The position numbers were made by a program, and so were the translations under genes. From SELP01 sp035969385 (GTDB lineage Bacteria; Pseudomonadota; Alphaproteobacteria; Rhodobacterales; Rhodobacteraceae), in NCBI RefSeq assembly GCF_035969385.1, contig NZ_JAYKKJ010000008.1, positions 127,796 through 191,795 on the forward strand: a DNA stretch of 64,000 nt, in the 5' to 3' direction. The stretch's first letter is position 1. Each line of letters opens with the position of its first letter. Shown here in pieces: positions 34,912 through 43,490 of the stretch. The notes below the pieces were generated by a model. It was not told the DNA's origin, searched no databases, and worked only from the letters and a program-made list of their open reading frames with translations.

Positions 34912-35666
34912 CCGATCTCGCGTTGACGCAGGATGATTTCCTTGGGGGAAAGGTCCGGTTGTGGCAACCCCGCAAAGGATATCGCGCAGGCGTTGATCCG
35001 GTCCTTCTGGCTGCGAGTATCCCCGCACACCCCGGTCAGTCGGTTCTGGAGCTGGGATGCGGCGCAGGGGCGGCAAGCATGTGCCTGTCGGCGCGGGTGT
35101 CGGGGCTGACCCTGACCGGGGTCGAGGTGCAGCCTTTCTATGCCGGACTTGCCCGCCGGAATGGTGCGGAGAATGGCGCAAACCTGACCGTGATCGAGTC
35201 GGACCTGCGCGCCCTGCCGCCTGACCTGCGCCAGCAGCGGTTCGACCACGTGATGATGAACCCGCCGTATTTCGACAGGCAGGCCAGCACACGGGCGGAA
35301 GACGATGGACGGGACGTCGCGCTTGGCGGTGATACCCCGCTCTCGGATTGGATCGAGGTTGGGGCGCGTCGGCTGGCCCCGCGGGGATATCTCTCTGTGA
35401 TCCAGCGAATCGAACGCCTGCCCGAGGTTCTGACCGCCGTCACCGCACGGCTTGGCTCGGTGGTGGTGCGCCCGATTGCCGCGCGGAACGGGCGCGCGCC
35501 GGGCTTGTTTCTGCTACAGGCGCGGCAGGGCGGGCGCGCTGCCTTTCACCTGTCGGCACCGCTGATTTTGCATGATGGTCCCGAACATATGAAGGATGGC
35601 GAGGACTACAGCGCCGCGGTGCAAGATATCCTGCGCAACGCCGGCCAATTGCCGATCCGGGATTAA
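34908..35666 (+). CDS. tRNA1(Val) adenine-N6 methyltransferase-like protein (TrmN6 family)
   Basis: 252 residues. SAM-dependent Rossmann-fold methyltransferase: VLELGCGAGAAS binds SAM and MMNPPYF is the NPPY signature of N6-adenine (or glutamine) methyltransferases. N-terminus DDFLGGKVRLWQP is typical of the YfiC/TrmN6 group that modifies A37 of tRNA-Val. Coupled to the DUF2007 gene. Confidence 0.88.
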   Translation: MTDLALTQDDFLGGKVRLWQPRKGYRAGVDPVLLAASIPAHPGQSVLELGCGAGAASMCLSARVSGLTLTGVEVQPFYAGLARRNGAENGANLTVIESDLRALPPDLRQQRFDHVMMNPPYFDRQASTRAEDDGRDVALGGDTPLSDWIEVGARRLAPRGYLSVIQRIERLPEVLTAVTARLGSVVVRPIAARNGRAPGLFLLQARQGGRAAFHLSAPLILHDGPEHMKDGEDYSAAVQDILRNAGQLPIRD

Positions 35667-35786
35667 CGGCTTGGCAAGGAATGGCCGGCAACCCTAGCGG
35701 GCCCGATTGTTGCTGCCTTGCAGCGTGACAGTTGGCTGGAACTGTGATCGACTGAACTTATCGCAACGCAAGACAGGAGGAATGCC

Positions 35787-35951
35787 ATGACCGTAAGCTC
35801 GCATATCGAGGAACTGAAGAAGAAGCACCAAACCCTGTCCGACGCGGTGGAGGCCGCCCAGCGCAGCCCCGGCATCGACGACCTCGAAGTCGCGAAGATG
35901 AAGAAGGAAAAGCTGCACCTCAAGGAAGAGATCGCACGGCTGAGTTCCTGA
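35787..35951 (+). CDS. YdcH/DUF465 family small protein
   Basis: 54 residues, acidic-basic coiled coil (HIEELKKKHQTLSDAVEAAQ then LEVAKMKKEKLHLKEEIARL), the usual YdcH layout. AGGAGG lies 8 bases upstream of the ATG, an unusually strong ribosome site for so small a gene. Function unknown; abundant in alphaproteobacteria. Confidence 0.88.
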   Translation: MTVSSHIEELKKKHQTLSDAVEAAQRSPGIDDLEVAKMKKEKLHLKEEIARLSS

Positions 35952-35964
35952 ACCACAGCCGAAA

Positions 35965-35977
35965 CGGGCGCTGCCCG
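35965..35977 (-). terminator. Short terminator between convergent genes
   Basis: Stem CGGGC / GCCCG with a 3-base loop; on the minus strand it is followed by TTTC. It lies between the stops of ydcH and the ATP-grasp operon and would serve the latter, perhaps both. Confidence 0.55.
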
Positions 35978-35980
35978 GTT

Positions 35981-37117
35981 CTATGAATTCCCGAAACGCG
36001 CCTGCATATAGCGGCGCGTTTCTTCTATGAGGGGGGTCATGTCCGGGTTCAGGATGCCACGATCATTTACGGTCTGGTAAACGATGTGATCCGGGTTCCC
36101 ATTCAGTTCGTTCAGGATTGGCCCATCCTCGGTCAGATAGACATCGGCACCGATGATCCCAAGCCGTGGCAGCAGGGCATGCGCCTGAATGGCAAGGTCG
36201 ATCCCCTCCTGCACGAAGGGGAAAGCAATTTCCGACAAGGGTTCCGGGATGTCCCGCCAGTGGGTCAGCGGGGCGCTTCCCTTGGCGGGCAGGTGTCGGA
36301 CAACATTGAAACGGCCGGTCGCGGGGTCGAGGGAGCCGATGGCCCGCTTGTTTTTCGAGATTGCATCGAACATCGCTGTTGGCGACGGAAGTTTATGCGC
36401 GGAATAGAAATGACGGGGGCCGCCTTCGGACTGGACCGTCACCACGCGGAAAGTTGCAGTGGGGTTGCCGACCACACGCTGAATCACTGGATGGTTCCGG
36501 GCGACCTCTTGAAACAGATAGCCCGCGCCCCATGTGCCGACGATCTCGTCGACCAAGGTGTCCAGATCTCCGACCACGCCTGTGCCGAATGTCACCTTGC
36601 CGGTCGCGGGCTCGATTCCATCCAGCCGCGCTGCGCCGATCGAATGCGAGGATTCGCGAGGTTTGCAGAACAGGGGATAGTTTTCCGGGTCCGAGAGGTA
36701 GCTGCGCAAGGCTTGGCGGTCGCCGAGGTGAAGGACCCCGTCAGGGCGGTCCGTCAATGAAAACAGAGCCAAGGTTCGCGTCGTGGGTATCCCCTTCTCC
36801 CTCAGGAATAGCTCGGTCGCCAGTTTGTCATTCACCAGTTTCCGGCAGCTGTCGTCAGGGTCGCGATGCAGGCTGAGATTGAAGGCGAGTGTGCGCGGGG
36901 TCGACAGGTATTCGCCAAGGACCTGCGCATTTCGCGCGTGACGATACAGGGCGTATTTGTAGTAGTCCCGTGCTTCGAATTTCTTGGGTGGTAAAGCCAT
37001 GCGCAGCAATTGCCGCAATTGACCCCAAACGGATGGGCCGCCGTTGGCGATCACCAATTGCGCCTCTTTCAATGCGTCGAATTTCCCGGCCGTTTCAGCC
37101 GCCGTAAGATAGGTCAT
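35981..37117 (-). CDS. ATP-grasp protein, sugar-transfer-associated type (second of pair)
   Basis: 378 residues. ATP-grasp fold: nucleotide-binding lysine in LFCKPRESSHS; metal and product site in GADVYLTEDG then NELNGNPDHI. The N-terminal 60 residues form a helical cap with MALPPKKFEARDYYKYALY. It matches the sugar-transfer-associated ATP-grasp family (PF14397), whose members sit in polysaccharide clusters and have no defined reaction; ligation of an acid to an amine, thiol or hydroxyl is expected. It overlaps the upstream paralogue (ATGA). No glycosyltransferase lies next to it here. Confidence 0.82.
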   Translation of the reverse strand: MTYLTAAETAGKFDALKEAQLVIANGGPSVWGQLRQLLRMALPPKKFEARDYYKYALYRHARNAQVLGEYLSTPRTLAFNLSLHRDPDDSCRKLVNDKLATELFLREKGIPTTRTLALFSLTDRPDGVLHLGDRQALRSYLSDPENYPLFCKPRESSHSIGAARLDGIEPATGKVTFGTGVVGDLDTLVDEIVGTWGAGYLFQEVARNHPVIQRVVGNPTATFRVVTVQSEGGPRHFYSAHKLPSPTAMFDAISKNKRAIGSLDPATGRFNVVRHLPAKGSAPLTHWRDIPEPLSEIAFPFVQEGIDLAIQAHALLPRLGIIGADVYLTEDGPILNELNGNPDHIVYQTVNDRGILNPDMTPLIEETRRYMQARFGNS

Positions 37118-38247
37118 GCCGTGCCACGTGCCCGCCCCCGTGCGAGTTTCAGGGCATCCTGATAGGTTGCTTCCATCTCGGGGTTCCGCAGGCCCCGGCG
37201 GGCGGCCAGTTGGTAGATCGGGGCCGGGTTTGCATTCACCTCGTTCAGGACGGCCCCGGTTTCGGTCAGGAAGACATCCCAGCCAAGGATACCATGCGCG
37301 GGAAACAGGTCGTGCCCGGCGACGCAGGCGGCCACCGCCTCGGACCAATGGGGCAGGCAGGTCCCGGTCAAGGCTCTGTCGGGGTCGCACCAGTGGGTCC
37401 GTGTCGGCGCAACCGGGTCAAGCAGCTTGTAGAGATGCCCCACCTCCCCGGTATCAGTGTCAATCTTGGCCCAGGCCCGTTCCTCTTTTGACCCGCCGTC
37501 ATGCATCGCGGTCGCCGCTGGCAGGCGCACAACCGCATAGAAGGGACGGACGCCCACACTGGTGCGGATCGTGCAGATGCGCGGCGCAGGGGTGGCGATG
37601 CCCGCGTGTTTCTGCAATCCCGCCTCGCAGCGATAAAGGGTTTGCAGCAGGTAACCGCCGGCCGTTTGTTGCATTTCACCCGCGAGCACCGCGGCCTGAC
37701 AGGTCGTCCCGTCACCCAGCGTCAGTTCCCCGGTTTTCGGGTCCGCGGACAGGATAGAGGCCGCGCCGCGCGCAAAACTGTCGGTACGTGGCTTGGCGAA
37801 TAGGGGCAGGTTACGGGGATCGAGAAGGAAGTCGGCGACCTCCTCGACACTGGTAAGCGCTTGCAGGTCCATCCCATCCGGAACCGGGCCGATCACGGCG
37901 CGGGTTTCCACCACGGGCAGCCCGCTTTGCCGGAACAGGGCCTCGGTCGCCAGCTTGTCTTCAATCAGGGCGGTCTGATCCGCAGACTTCGGTTCGATCA
38001 GGGCGTGGTTGTAGCGGGTCTTGTACCCGTTCGACAGATATTCCCGCCGAAAACTGCGGTCGCGGCCGTGGGCCCAGAAATCGTTGATGTAATAGTCAAC
38101 AAGGTTGAACCCGCGTATGCCGATCCGGGCCCGAAGTATTTGAACCAGCTGGCCCCAGGGGCCCGGACCGCCCGCGTTGCGGACCCGTTGCATTTGGGCG
38201 GCAAGGTCGATCTTGTCAGCCTGATCTGTCGTTCCAAGGACTGGCAT
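37114..38247 (-). CDS. ATP-grasp protein, sugar-transfer-associated type (first of pair)
   Basis: 377 residues, paralogue of the preceding entry with the same order of motifs: helical cap with GFNLVDYYINDF, lysine in LFAKPRTDSFARGA, metal-site block GWDVFLTETG then NEVNANPAPIYQ. Divergence between the two is substantial outside these blocks, so the duplication is old. Start at 38247; upstream frame is open but lies inside phaB. AGGA precedes the ATG by about 10 bases. Substrate unknown. Confidence 0.82.
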   Translation of the reverse strand: MPVLGTTDQADKIDLAAQMQRVRNAGGPGPWGQLVQILRARIGIRGFNLVDYYINDFWAHGRDRSFRREYLSNGYKTRYNHALIEPKSADQTALIEDKLATEALFRQSGLPVVETRAVIGPVPDGMDLQALTSVEEVADFLLDPRNLPLFAKPRTDSFARGAASILSADPKTGELTLGDGTTCQAAVLAGEMQQTAGGYLLQTLYRCEAGLQKHAGIATPAPRICTIRTSVGVRPFYAVVRLPAATAMHDGGSKEERAWAKIDTDTGEVGHLYKLLDPVAPTRTHWCDPDRALTGTCLPHWSEAVAACVAGHDLFPAHGILGWDVFLTETGAVLNEVNANPAPIYQLAARRGLRNPEMEATYQDALKLARGRARGTA

Positions 38248-38285
38248 CGGGGCAGAATCCTGTGTGTTCGTTGGCCTGAAACGGG

Positions 38286-38306
38286 AAACGCCACCCTGAG
38301 GTGGCG
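38286..38306 (-). terminator. Terminator after phaB
   Basis: Read on the minus strand: CGCCACC, loop TCAG, GGTGGCG, then TTTCC. Perfect 7-bp stem located just after the phaB stop, separating phaB from the ATP-grasp pair. Confidence 0.75.
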
Positions 38307-38338
38307 CTTCGTGTCTTGCAACCGTAGACAGCGGAGCT

Positions 38339-39061
38339 CTAGACGAAGAACTGCGCGCCGTTGGCCGAGATGGTGGAACCGTTGATGAACCCGGCATCGT
38401 CGGAGGCAAGGAAGACCACGCAGCGGGCGATTTCCTCGGGCTCGCCGAGACGCCCGGCAGGGATTTGGCCGATAATCGATTCCCGTACCTTTTCCGGCAC
38501 CGCCATGACCATTTCGGTGGCGATGTAGCCCGGGCAGATGGCGTTGGCGGTGATGCCTGCGCGCGCGCCTTCCTGCGCAAGGGATTTCACGATGCCCAGA
38601 TCGCCTGCCTTGGTCGCGGCATAGTTTACCTGTGCGAACTGGCCTTTCTGGCCGTTGATCGACGAGATCACGATGACGCGGCCAAACTTGCGCTCGCGCA
38701 TGCCCGGCCAGACGGGGTGGACGGTGTTGAAGACGCCGGTCAAGTTAGTGTCGATCACCTGATGCCATTGTTCCGGGGTCATCTTGTGGAACGGCGCATC
38801 GCGGGTGATGCCCGCGTTGGCGACGACAACTTCGATCGGGCCAAGGTCGGCCTCGACCTGTTCGATCCCGGCCTTGGAGTCATCATAGTCCGCCACGTTC
38901 CACTTGTAGGTCTTGATGCCGGTTTCGGCAGTAAACTGGGCAGCGGCCTCGTCATTGCCGGCATAGGTGGCGGCGACGTTGTAGCCTTCGGCCTTGAGGG
39001 CCTTGGAAATGGCGGCACCGATACCGCGGGAACCACCGGTGACAAGCGCAACGCGGGACAT
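38339..39061 (-). CDS. phaB: Acetoacetyl-CoA reductase
   Basis: 240 residues, SDR enzyme that reduces acetoacetyl-CoA to 3-hydroxybutyryl-CoA for PHB synthesis. Cofactor loop VTGGSRGIGAAIS, NAGITRD, catalytic YAATKAG and the family-specific VISSINGQKGQFGQ-like segment (here VISSINGQKGQFAQ). AGGAG lies upstream. PhaA is the preceding gene, but a terminator and a palindrome lie between the two, so phaB probably has its own promoter. Confidence 0.95.
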   Translation of the reverse strand: MSRVALVTGGSRGIGAAISKALKAEGYNVAATYAGNDEAAAQFTAETGIKTYKWNVADYDDSKAGIEQVEADLGPIEVVVANAGITRDAPFHKMTPEQWHQVIDTNLTGVFNTVHPVWPGMRERKFGRVIVISSINGQKGQFAQVNYAATKAGDLGIVKSLAQEGARAGITANAICPGYIATEMVMAVPEKVRESIIGQIPAGRLGEPEEIARCVVFLASDDAGFINGSTISANGAQFFV

Positions 39062-39118
39062 GGGAATACTCCTGATAGAATTTCTGTCGGTAATGTTGTT
39101 ACGGGGATTTTTTCACGG

Positions 39119-39135
39119 GCGCAACATTATTGCGC
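39119..39135 (-). promoter_or_regulatory. Palindrome upstream of phaB
   Basis: GCGCAA-CATTA-TTGCGC, a 6-bp inverted repeat about 60 bp before the phaB start. GCA/TGC-rich palindromes are the target type of the PHB regulator PhaR, so this could be an operator. Adjacent TGC repeats (CTGCGCTGCCGC) strengthen the resemblance. Not tested. Confidence 0.4.
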
Positions 39136-39146
39136 TGCGCTGCCGC

Positions 39147-39173
39147 AAAATGGGCGGGACCGTGGCCCCGCCC
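39147..39173 (-). terminator. Terminator after phaA
   Basis: Read on the minus strand: GGGCGGG, 8-base loop, CCCGCCC, then ATTTTG. It begins about 10 bp after the phaA stop. Confidence 0.72.
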
Positions 39174-39181
39174 GGTCAGGG

Positions 39182-40357
39182 TCAGGGGCGTTCGACGCAG
39201 AGCGCCACACCCATGCCGCCGCCGATGCAAAGGGTTGCGATCCCTTTCTTGGCGTCACGGCGTTTCATTTCGAACAGAAGCGTGTTCAGCACCCGGCAGC
39301 CCGAGGCCCCGATGGGGTGGCCGATGGCGATTGCGCCGCCGTTCACGTTTACGATGGCCGGATCCCAGCCCATTTCCTTGTTCACGGCACAGGCCTGCGC
39401 GGCGAAGGCTTCGTTGGCTTCGACAAGATCAAGATCGTCCACGGACCAGCCGGCCTTTTCCAGCGCCTTGCGCGAGGCGTTGACCGGGCCGACACCCATG
39501 ATCGCCGGGTCCAGACCGGCGGTGGCGTAGCTGGCGATGCGGGCGAGCGGCTCGATCCCGCGCTTTTCGGCCTCGTCGGCGGTCATCAGCAGGGTCGCGG
39601 CGGCGCCGTCGTTCAGGCCGGATGCGTTGGCAGCAGTCACCGACCCGTCCTTGGTGAAGGCGGGGCGCAGTTTCTGCATGGCGTCAATGGTGGCGCCGTG
39701 ACGGATGTATTCGTCCTGATCCACCACGATGTCGCCCTTGCGGGTCTTGACGGTGAAGGCCGCGATCTCGTCGGCGAATTTACCGGCTTTCTGGGCGGCT
39801 TCGGCCTTGTTCTGCGAGGCGACGGCGAATTCGTCCTGCATGTCGCGCGAAATCTGCCAGCGTTCGGCGACGTTTTCGGCGGTCTGGCCCATATGATAGC
39901 CGTTGAAGGCGTCCCACAGACCGTCCTTGATCATCGTGTCGATGTATTTCATGTCGCCCATCTTGTGCCCGGCGCGCAGATGCGCGGCGTGGGGCGACAG
40001 GGTCATGTTTTCCTGCCCGCCGGCGGCGACGATGCTGGCATCGCCCAGCATGATGTGCTGTGCACCCAGCGCGACGGCCCGTAGGCCGGATCCGCAAACC
40101 TGGTTGATCGACCAGGCGGCGGATTCGATGGGCAGACCGGCGTTCACGTGGGCCTGACGGGCGGGGTTTTGCCCCTGCGCGGCGGTCAGGACCTGACCAA
40201 GGATCGTTTCGCTCACCTCGGATTTGTCGATCCCGGCGCGTTCGACGACTGCCTCAAGAACGGCGGCGCCCAGATCGTGGGCCGGGGTGTTGGCGAAAGA
40301 CCCGCCAAAGCTGCCCACGGCAGTTCGTGCGGCAGATGCGATAACGACGTTGGTCAT
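39182..40357 (-). CDS. phaA: Acetyl-CoA acetyltransferase (beta-ketothiolase)
   Basis: 391 residues. Condenses two acetyl-CoA to acetoacetyl-CoA, first step of PHB synthesis. Catalytic Cys88 in NQVCGSGL, His in GHPIGASG and the second Cys in CIGGGMG near the C-terminus are all present. The ATG at 40357 has GAGGAG 8 bases upstream. First gene of the phaAB pair; phaC, phaP and phaR are not in the window. Confidence 0.95.
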   Translation of the reverse strand: MTNVVIASAARTAVGSFGGSFANTPAHDLGAAVLEAVVERAGIDKSEVSETILGQVLTAAQGQNPARQAHVNAGLPIESAAWSINQVCGSGLRAVALGAQHIMLGDASIVAAGGQENMTLSPHAAHLRAGHKMGDMKYIDTMIKDGLWDAFNGYHMGQTAENVAERWQISRDMQDEFAVASQNKAEAAQKAGKFADEIAAFTVKTRKGDIVVDQDEYIRHGATIDAMQKLRPAFTKDGSVTAANASGLNDGAAATLLMTADEAEKRGIEPLARIASYATAGLDPAIMGVGPVNASRKALEKAGWSVDDLDLVEANEAFAAQACAVNKEMGWDPAIVNVNGGAIAIGHPIGASGCRVLNTLLFEMKRRDAKKGIATLCIGGGMGVALCVERP

Positions 40358-40455
40358 GAAGGACTCCTCTCCTAATCCGGTGCAACCGATCAACGAGACA
40401 GAGCCCAACAACAAGGCGGGCTCCAACCCGCGTTTGTCGCACTTATAGGGGGAAA

Positions 40456-40470
40456 TGCCGCACTGCGGCA
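40456..40470 (-). promoter_or_regulatory. Palindrome upstream of phaA
   Basis: TGCCGCA-C-TGCGGCA, a 7-bp perfect inverted repeat about 100 bp before the phaA start. Like the phaB site it is TGC/GCA-rich, a reasonable PhaR-type operator candidate. Confidence 0.4.
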
Positions 40471-40532
40471 ATGTTTTCGTGCATATCGGGACTGCAGCGA
40501 CGGAATGGCGCGGCGAAACGGTGGGCCAACCG

Positions 40533-41318
40533 CTAGAGCGTGAACTTGGGAACTCCGAAATAATACCCCTGCATGCAGTCGATCCCCAGTTCCTGAAGCA
40601 GGGCGACTTCTTCTGCGCTTTCAACCCCTTCGGCCACAACGAACATCTCAAACTGTTGCGCGACCGAGATCAGGGCCTCTGCCATGACCTGATTGTCAGG
40701 GGACTTGTGAATGTCACGGATGAAACAGCGATCCACCTTCACAAGATCGAAGAAAAAGTCCTTCAAGTGCCGGAAAGAGATCAGCCCCGCCCCGAAATCA
40801 TCAAGCGCAAAGGCAACCCCCAGCGGCTGCATTTCGGCCATAAACCGTACGAGGACCTCGTGCAGGAGCATCGCCGATTCTTCCGAGATTTCGAGGATCA
40901 GCCGTCCTGCAACAGCGGGGTTCTTCTGCAATCCGCGGTCCAGTATCCGCCGCCATTTCCCGTCTGCCATCGACCGCGCCGACATGTTGATGGACAGCCG
41001 AAGCGCCGGATTGACCCTCAACATTTCCAGGCCCAGCATCAAAGACGCGCAGTCAATCTCTCGTCCCAGTTCAGTTTCTTCAATGTCGCCCATGAACTGA
41101 TAGGCCGGGATCACCCTGCCGCGTTCATCCTTGAGGCGGATCAACCCTTCGTAGAATGCGATTTGGTTGGTGTTCTGCGCGGCAACGACAGGCTGAAACG
41201 CAAGCTGCGCATTGTGCGTATCCAGTGCCCGGCGAACCATGGACATGACATCGCCATCACGGGCGGCAACCGCGAATTCCAGCGGATCCCGGGGGGCCTC
41301 TATCGGCTGAACGGGCAT
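40533..41318 (-). CDS. EAL-domain cyclic-di-GMP phosphodiesterase (stand-alone)
   Basis: 261 residues, a single EAL domain without sensor or GGDEF part. The catalytic set looks intact with variants: EGL in place of EAL, Asn in SINMSA, EISEES, LDDFGAG (usual DDFGTG), the lysine in LVKVDRCF, VAEGVES and the glutamine in MQGYYFG. So it is likely able to cleave c-di-GMP, pending test of the loop 6 change. Start at 41318 (AGGACAGGACC upstream). Divergent from tag. Confidence 0.87.
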   Translation of the reverse strand: MPVQPIEAPRDPLEFAVAARDGDVMSMVRRALDTHNAQLAFQPVVAAQNTNQIAFYEGLIRLKDERGRVIPAYQFMGDIEETELGREIDCASLMLGLEMLRVNPALRLSINMSARSMADGKWRRILDRGLQKNPAVAGRLILEISEESAMLLHEVLVRFMAEMQPLGVAFALDDFGAGLISFRHLKDFFFDLVKVDRCFIRDIHKSPDNQVMAEALISVAQQFEMFVVAEGVESAEEVALLQELGIDCMQGYYFGVPKFTL

Positions 41319-41442
41319 GGTCCTGTCCTTGCAAAATGCGTTTCGCCGACACAATCGCGCCACCATACCTAAGGGTGGGTAAAGGTTCCCGTTTTTCATA
41401 GAATTGGATAGAGATTTCCAAGGGAGCCGAGGAGGACAGAAA

Positions 41443-42006
41443 ATGCATGAAAGATGTGGCTGGGCCGGCCCGGAACAGATCTATGTCGACTACCACGACA
41501 CGGAATGGGGCGTGCCGGAATATGACGCCCGCGCCCTTTGGGAAAAGCTGATCCTGGATGGGTTTCAGGCGGGCCTGAGCTGGATCACGATCCTCAAGAA
41601 GCGCGATAATTTCCGTGCGGCCTTTGACGGGTTCAGGCCAGAGGTTATCGCCGGATGGGGCGAGGCAGAGGTGACCCGACTGGTGCAAGACTCCGGCATC
41701 ATCCGCCACCGGGGGAAGATCGAGGCGACGATTACCAACGCGCGGGCCTATCTGGAGATTCCAGACTTTTCAGAATTTTGTTGGCGCTATGTCGACGGTG
41801 CGCCGATCCAGAACCGCTGGGCCAACCTGTCCGAGGTTCCCGCATTCACGCCTTTGTCGGAAAAGATGTCGAAGGATCTGAAGAAGGCCGGGTTTCGGTT
41901 CTGTGGTCCGACCATCGTCTATGCGTGGATGCAGGCCTGTGGGCTGGTGAACGACCACCTGATTGGATGCCACAGGCATGCCCCCTGCCGCGAAATGGCC
42001 CGCTGA
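41443..42006 (+). CDS. tag: DNA-3-methyladenine glycosylase I
   Basis: 187 residues. Base-excision repair of 3-methyladenine. Zinc-snap residues are present: Cys5 in RCGW, His18 in YHDTEWG, and His and Cys in CHRHAPC. Catalytic Glu in LILDGFQAGLSW. GGAGGACAGAAA precedes the ATG at 41443; a second ATG at 41447 is out of frame. One base separates its stop from that of moaE. Confidence 0.95.
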   Translation: MHERCGWAGPEQIYVDYHDTEWGVPEYDARALWEKLILDGFQAGLSWITILKKRDNFRAAFDGFRPEVIAGWGEAEVTRLVQDSGIIRHRGKIEATITNARAYLEIPDFSEFCWRYVDGAPIQNRWANLSEVPAFTPLSEKMSKDLKKAGFRFCGPTIVYAWMQACGLVNDHLIGCHRHAPCREMAR

Positions 42007-42007
42007 G

Positions 42008-42448
42008 CTACCAGCGGGTCAGCGCGTCTTCGTCTTCATCGCGGGCGGCGACCCAGTCTGCGCCATCGCGGGTCACTTCCTTTTTCCAGAAGGGCGCGCG
42101 GGATTTTAGGTAATCCATAAGGTATTCAGCCGCGGCAAAGGCATCGGCCCGGTGACGCGATGCGGTGGCGACCATCATGATGTTCTCACCGGGTGCCAGA
42201 TGGCCGTAGCGGTGGATCACCAGCACGTCGGCCAGAGACCAGCGACGCGCCGCCTCGTCCGCGATCCCGGCAATCGCCTTGGTGGTCATACCGGGGTAGT
42301 GTTCGATCTCCATCGCGACCAACCCGCCGTCCACGTCACGCACGACGCCGGTAAAGCTGACCACGGCGCCTGCCCCGGACACCGTCGCGGAAAACGCGTT
42401 CAGTTCCGCCCCCGGGTCAAACCGGTCTTCCTGAACCCGGATTTCCAT
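42008..42448 (-). CDS. moaE: Molybdopterin synthase catalytic subunit
   Basis: 146 residues. Transfers sulphur from the MoaD thiocarboxylate to precursor Z to make molybdopterin. Motifs: VVSFTGVVRD, IEHYPGM, RYGHLAPGE, and the lysines in APFWKKEV. Shares one base with moaD (TGATG). With moaB at 7 kb, this shows the organism makes Moco. Confidence 0.95.
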   Translation of the reverse strand: MEIRVQEDRFDPGAELNAFSATVSGAGAVVSFTGVVRDVDGGLVAMEIEHYPGMTTKAIAGIADEAARRWSLADVLVIHRYGHLAPGENIMMVATASRHRADAFAAAEYLMDYLKSRAPFWKKEVTRDGADWVAARDEDEDALTRW

Positions 42449-42696
42449 CAGCCCCCCGTCATCGGCGGAAAGAACGCGACCTCGCGCACGCCGGCCAGAC
42501 TGGCATCGAAGTCCGAGAGTTCCTGATCCAGCGCCACGCGCAGCGCCCGCAAATCGGCAAAGGCCGCCTCGTAGCGGGGTTCGCGGGCTTTCAGCTCTTC
42601 CACCAGATCGACCACGGTCGCGGCGGTTGTGTCCACCTGTTCCCGCGGCACCCCGATCCGTTCCCGGACCCATGCGAAATAAAGAACGTCGATCAT
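42448..42696 (-). CDS. moaD: Molybdopterin synthase sulphur-carrier subunit
   Basis: 82-residue ubiquitin-like protein ending in the required Gly-Gly (PPMTGG). N-terminus IDVLYFAWVRERIG is typical. It lies between pgsA (4 bp) and moaE (1-bp overlap) in one operon. Confidence 0.94.
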   Translation of the reverse strand: MIDVLYFAWVRERIGVPREQVDTTAATVVDLVEELKAREPRYEAAFADLRALRVALDQELSDFDASLAGVREVAFFPPMTGG

Positions 42697-42700
42697 CGGA

Positions 42701-43357
42701 TCACCTCAGGTAGGGCATCGCCTTGCGCAGGTAGTCAAACCCTGTGACGACGGTCAGAAATCCGGCGACCCACAACAGGCCAACCCCGATCCACCTCGAA
42801 AAAAATGCGCCCTGATACTTCCAAAGAAGGCCCAACTCGTCCGGCAGTTCACCCAGAAGAATGGCGTTGATCGTTGTGTTGTCCATCCCTTCGGTTTCCA
42901 TGGCGAAATAGGTCTCGAACGCGCCGGTCGAAAACAGGACAGCGATGGCGACCATCTGCGCAGTGGTTTTCCACTTTGCCAGCTTTGTGACCTTCAGAAG
43001 TCCCGCCGTATCGCCAAGGTATTCCCGCAAGCCCGACACAAAGACCTCGCGGAACATGATCAGCGTCGCGGGCAGCAGGATCCAGGGATTCATCCCCGAA
43101 AACCCGGTAATGACCAGAAGGGCAATTACCACCATCGCCTTGTCAGCGATTGGGTCCAGCATGGCGCCGACCTTGCTTTCCTGTTTCCAGGCGCGGGCAA
43201 TATAGCCGTCGACGAAGTCGGTCACGGCCGCCACGACGAACAGGACCAACGCGAACCAATCCGCCCAAGGCCGGGCGAAATACAGGAACATGATCGCCAC
43301 ACCGGGCGCGGCCAGCAGACGCAGAAGCGTCAGAATATTTGGGATCGTCCACATCAT
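42701..43357 (-). CDS. pgsA: CDP-diacylglycerol-glycerol-3-phosphate 3-phosphatidyltransferase
   Basis: 218 residues from the ATG at 43357 (a GTG at 43393 is also in frame). Inner-membrane enzyme of phosphatidylglycerol synthesis. Complete CDP-alcohol transferase signature: TDFVDGYIARAWKQ then KVGAMLDPIADK. Four to six membrane segments. Heads pgsA-moaD-moaE; in related genomes uvrC is usually directly upstream, but here an opposite-strand DUF924 gene lies between. Confidence 0.93.
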   Translation of the reverse strand: MMWTIPNILTLLRLLAAPGVAIMFLYFARPWADWFALVLFVVAAVTDFVDGYIARAWKQESKVGAMLDPIADKAMVVIALLVITGFSGMNPWILLPATLIMFREVFVSGLREYLGDTAGLLKVTKLAKWKTTAQMVAIAVLFSTGAFETYFAMETEGMDNTTINAILLGELPDELGLLWKYQGAFFSRWIGVGLLWVAGFLTVVTGFDYLRKAMPYLR

Positions 43358-43490
43358 GCCAGTTGCATATCCGGTATTTGAGACCTGTTCCACAGCCTAG
43401 GTTGCCTGACGCACAGGAAGGGGCGCAAACCCGCAGATTGACCCGAGGCGGCAGGGCGCAGACCATGGTGCGAAATAAAAGGGGGACGAC

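Noticed and set aside
41404..41442. N-terminal extension of tag from 41404
   Set aside because: The ATG at 41443 has a strong ribosome site and yields the family-typical N-terminus with the zinc cysteine at position 5.
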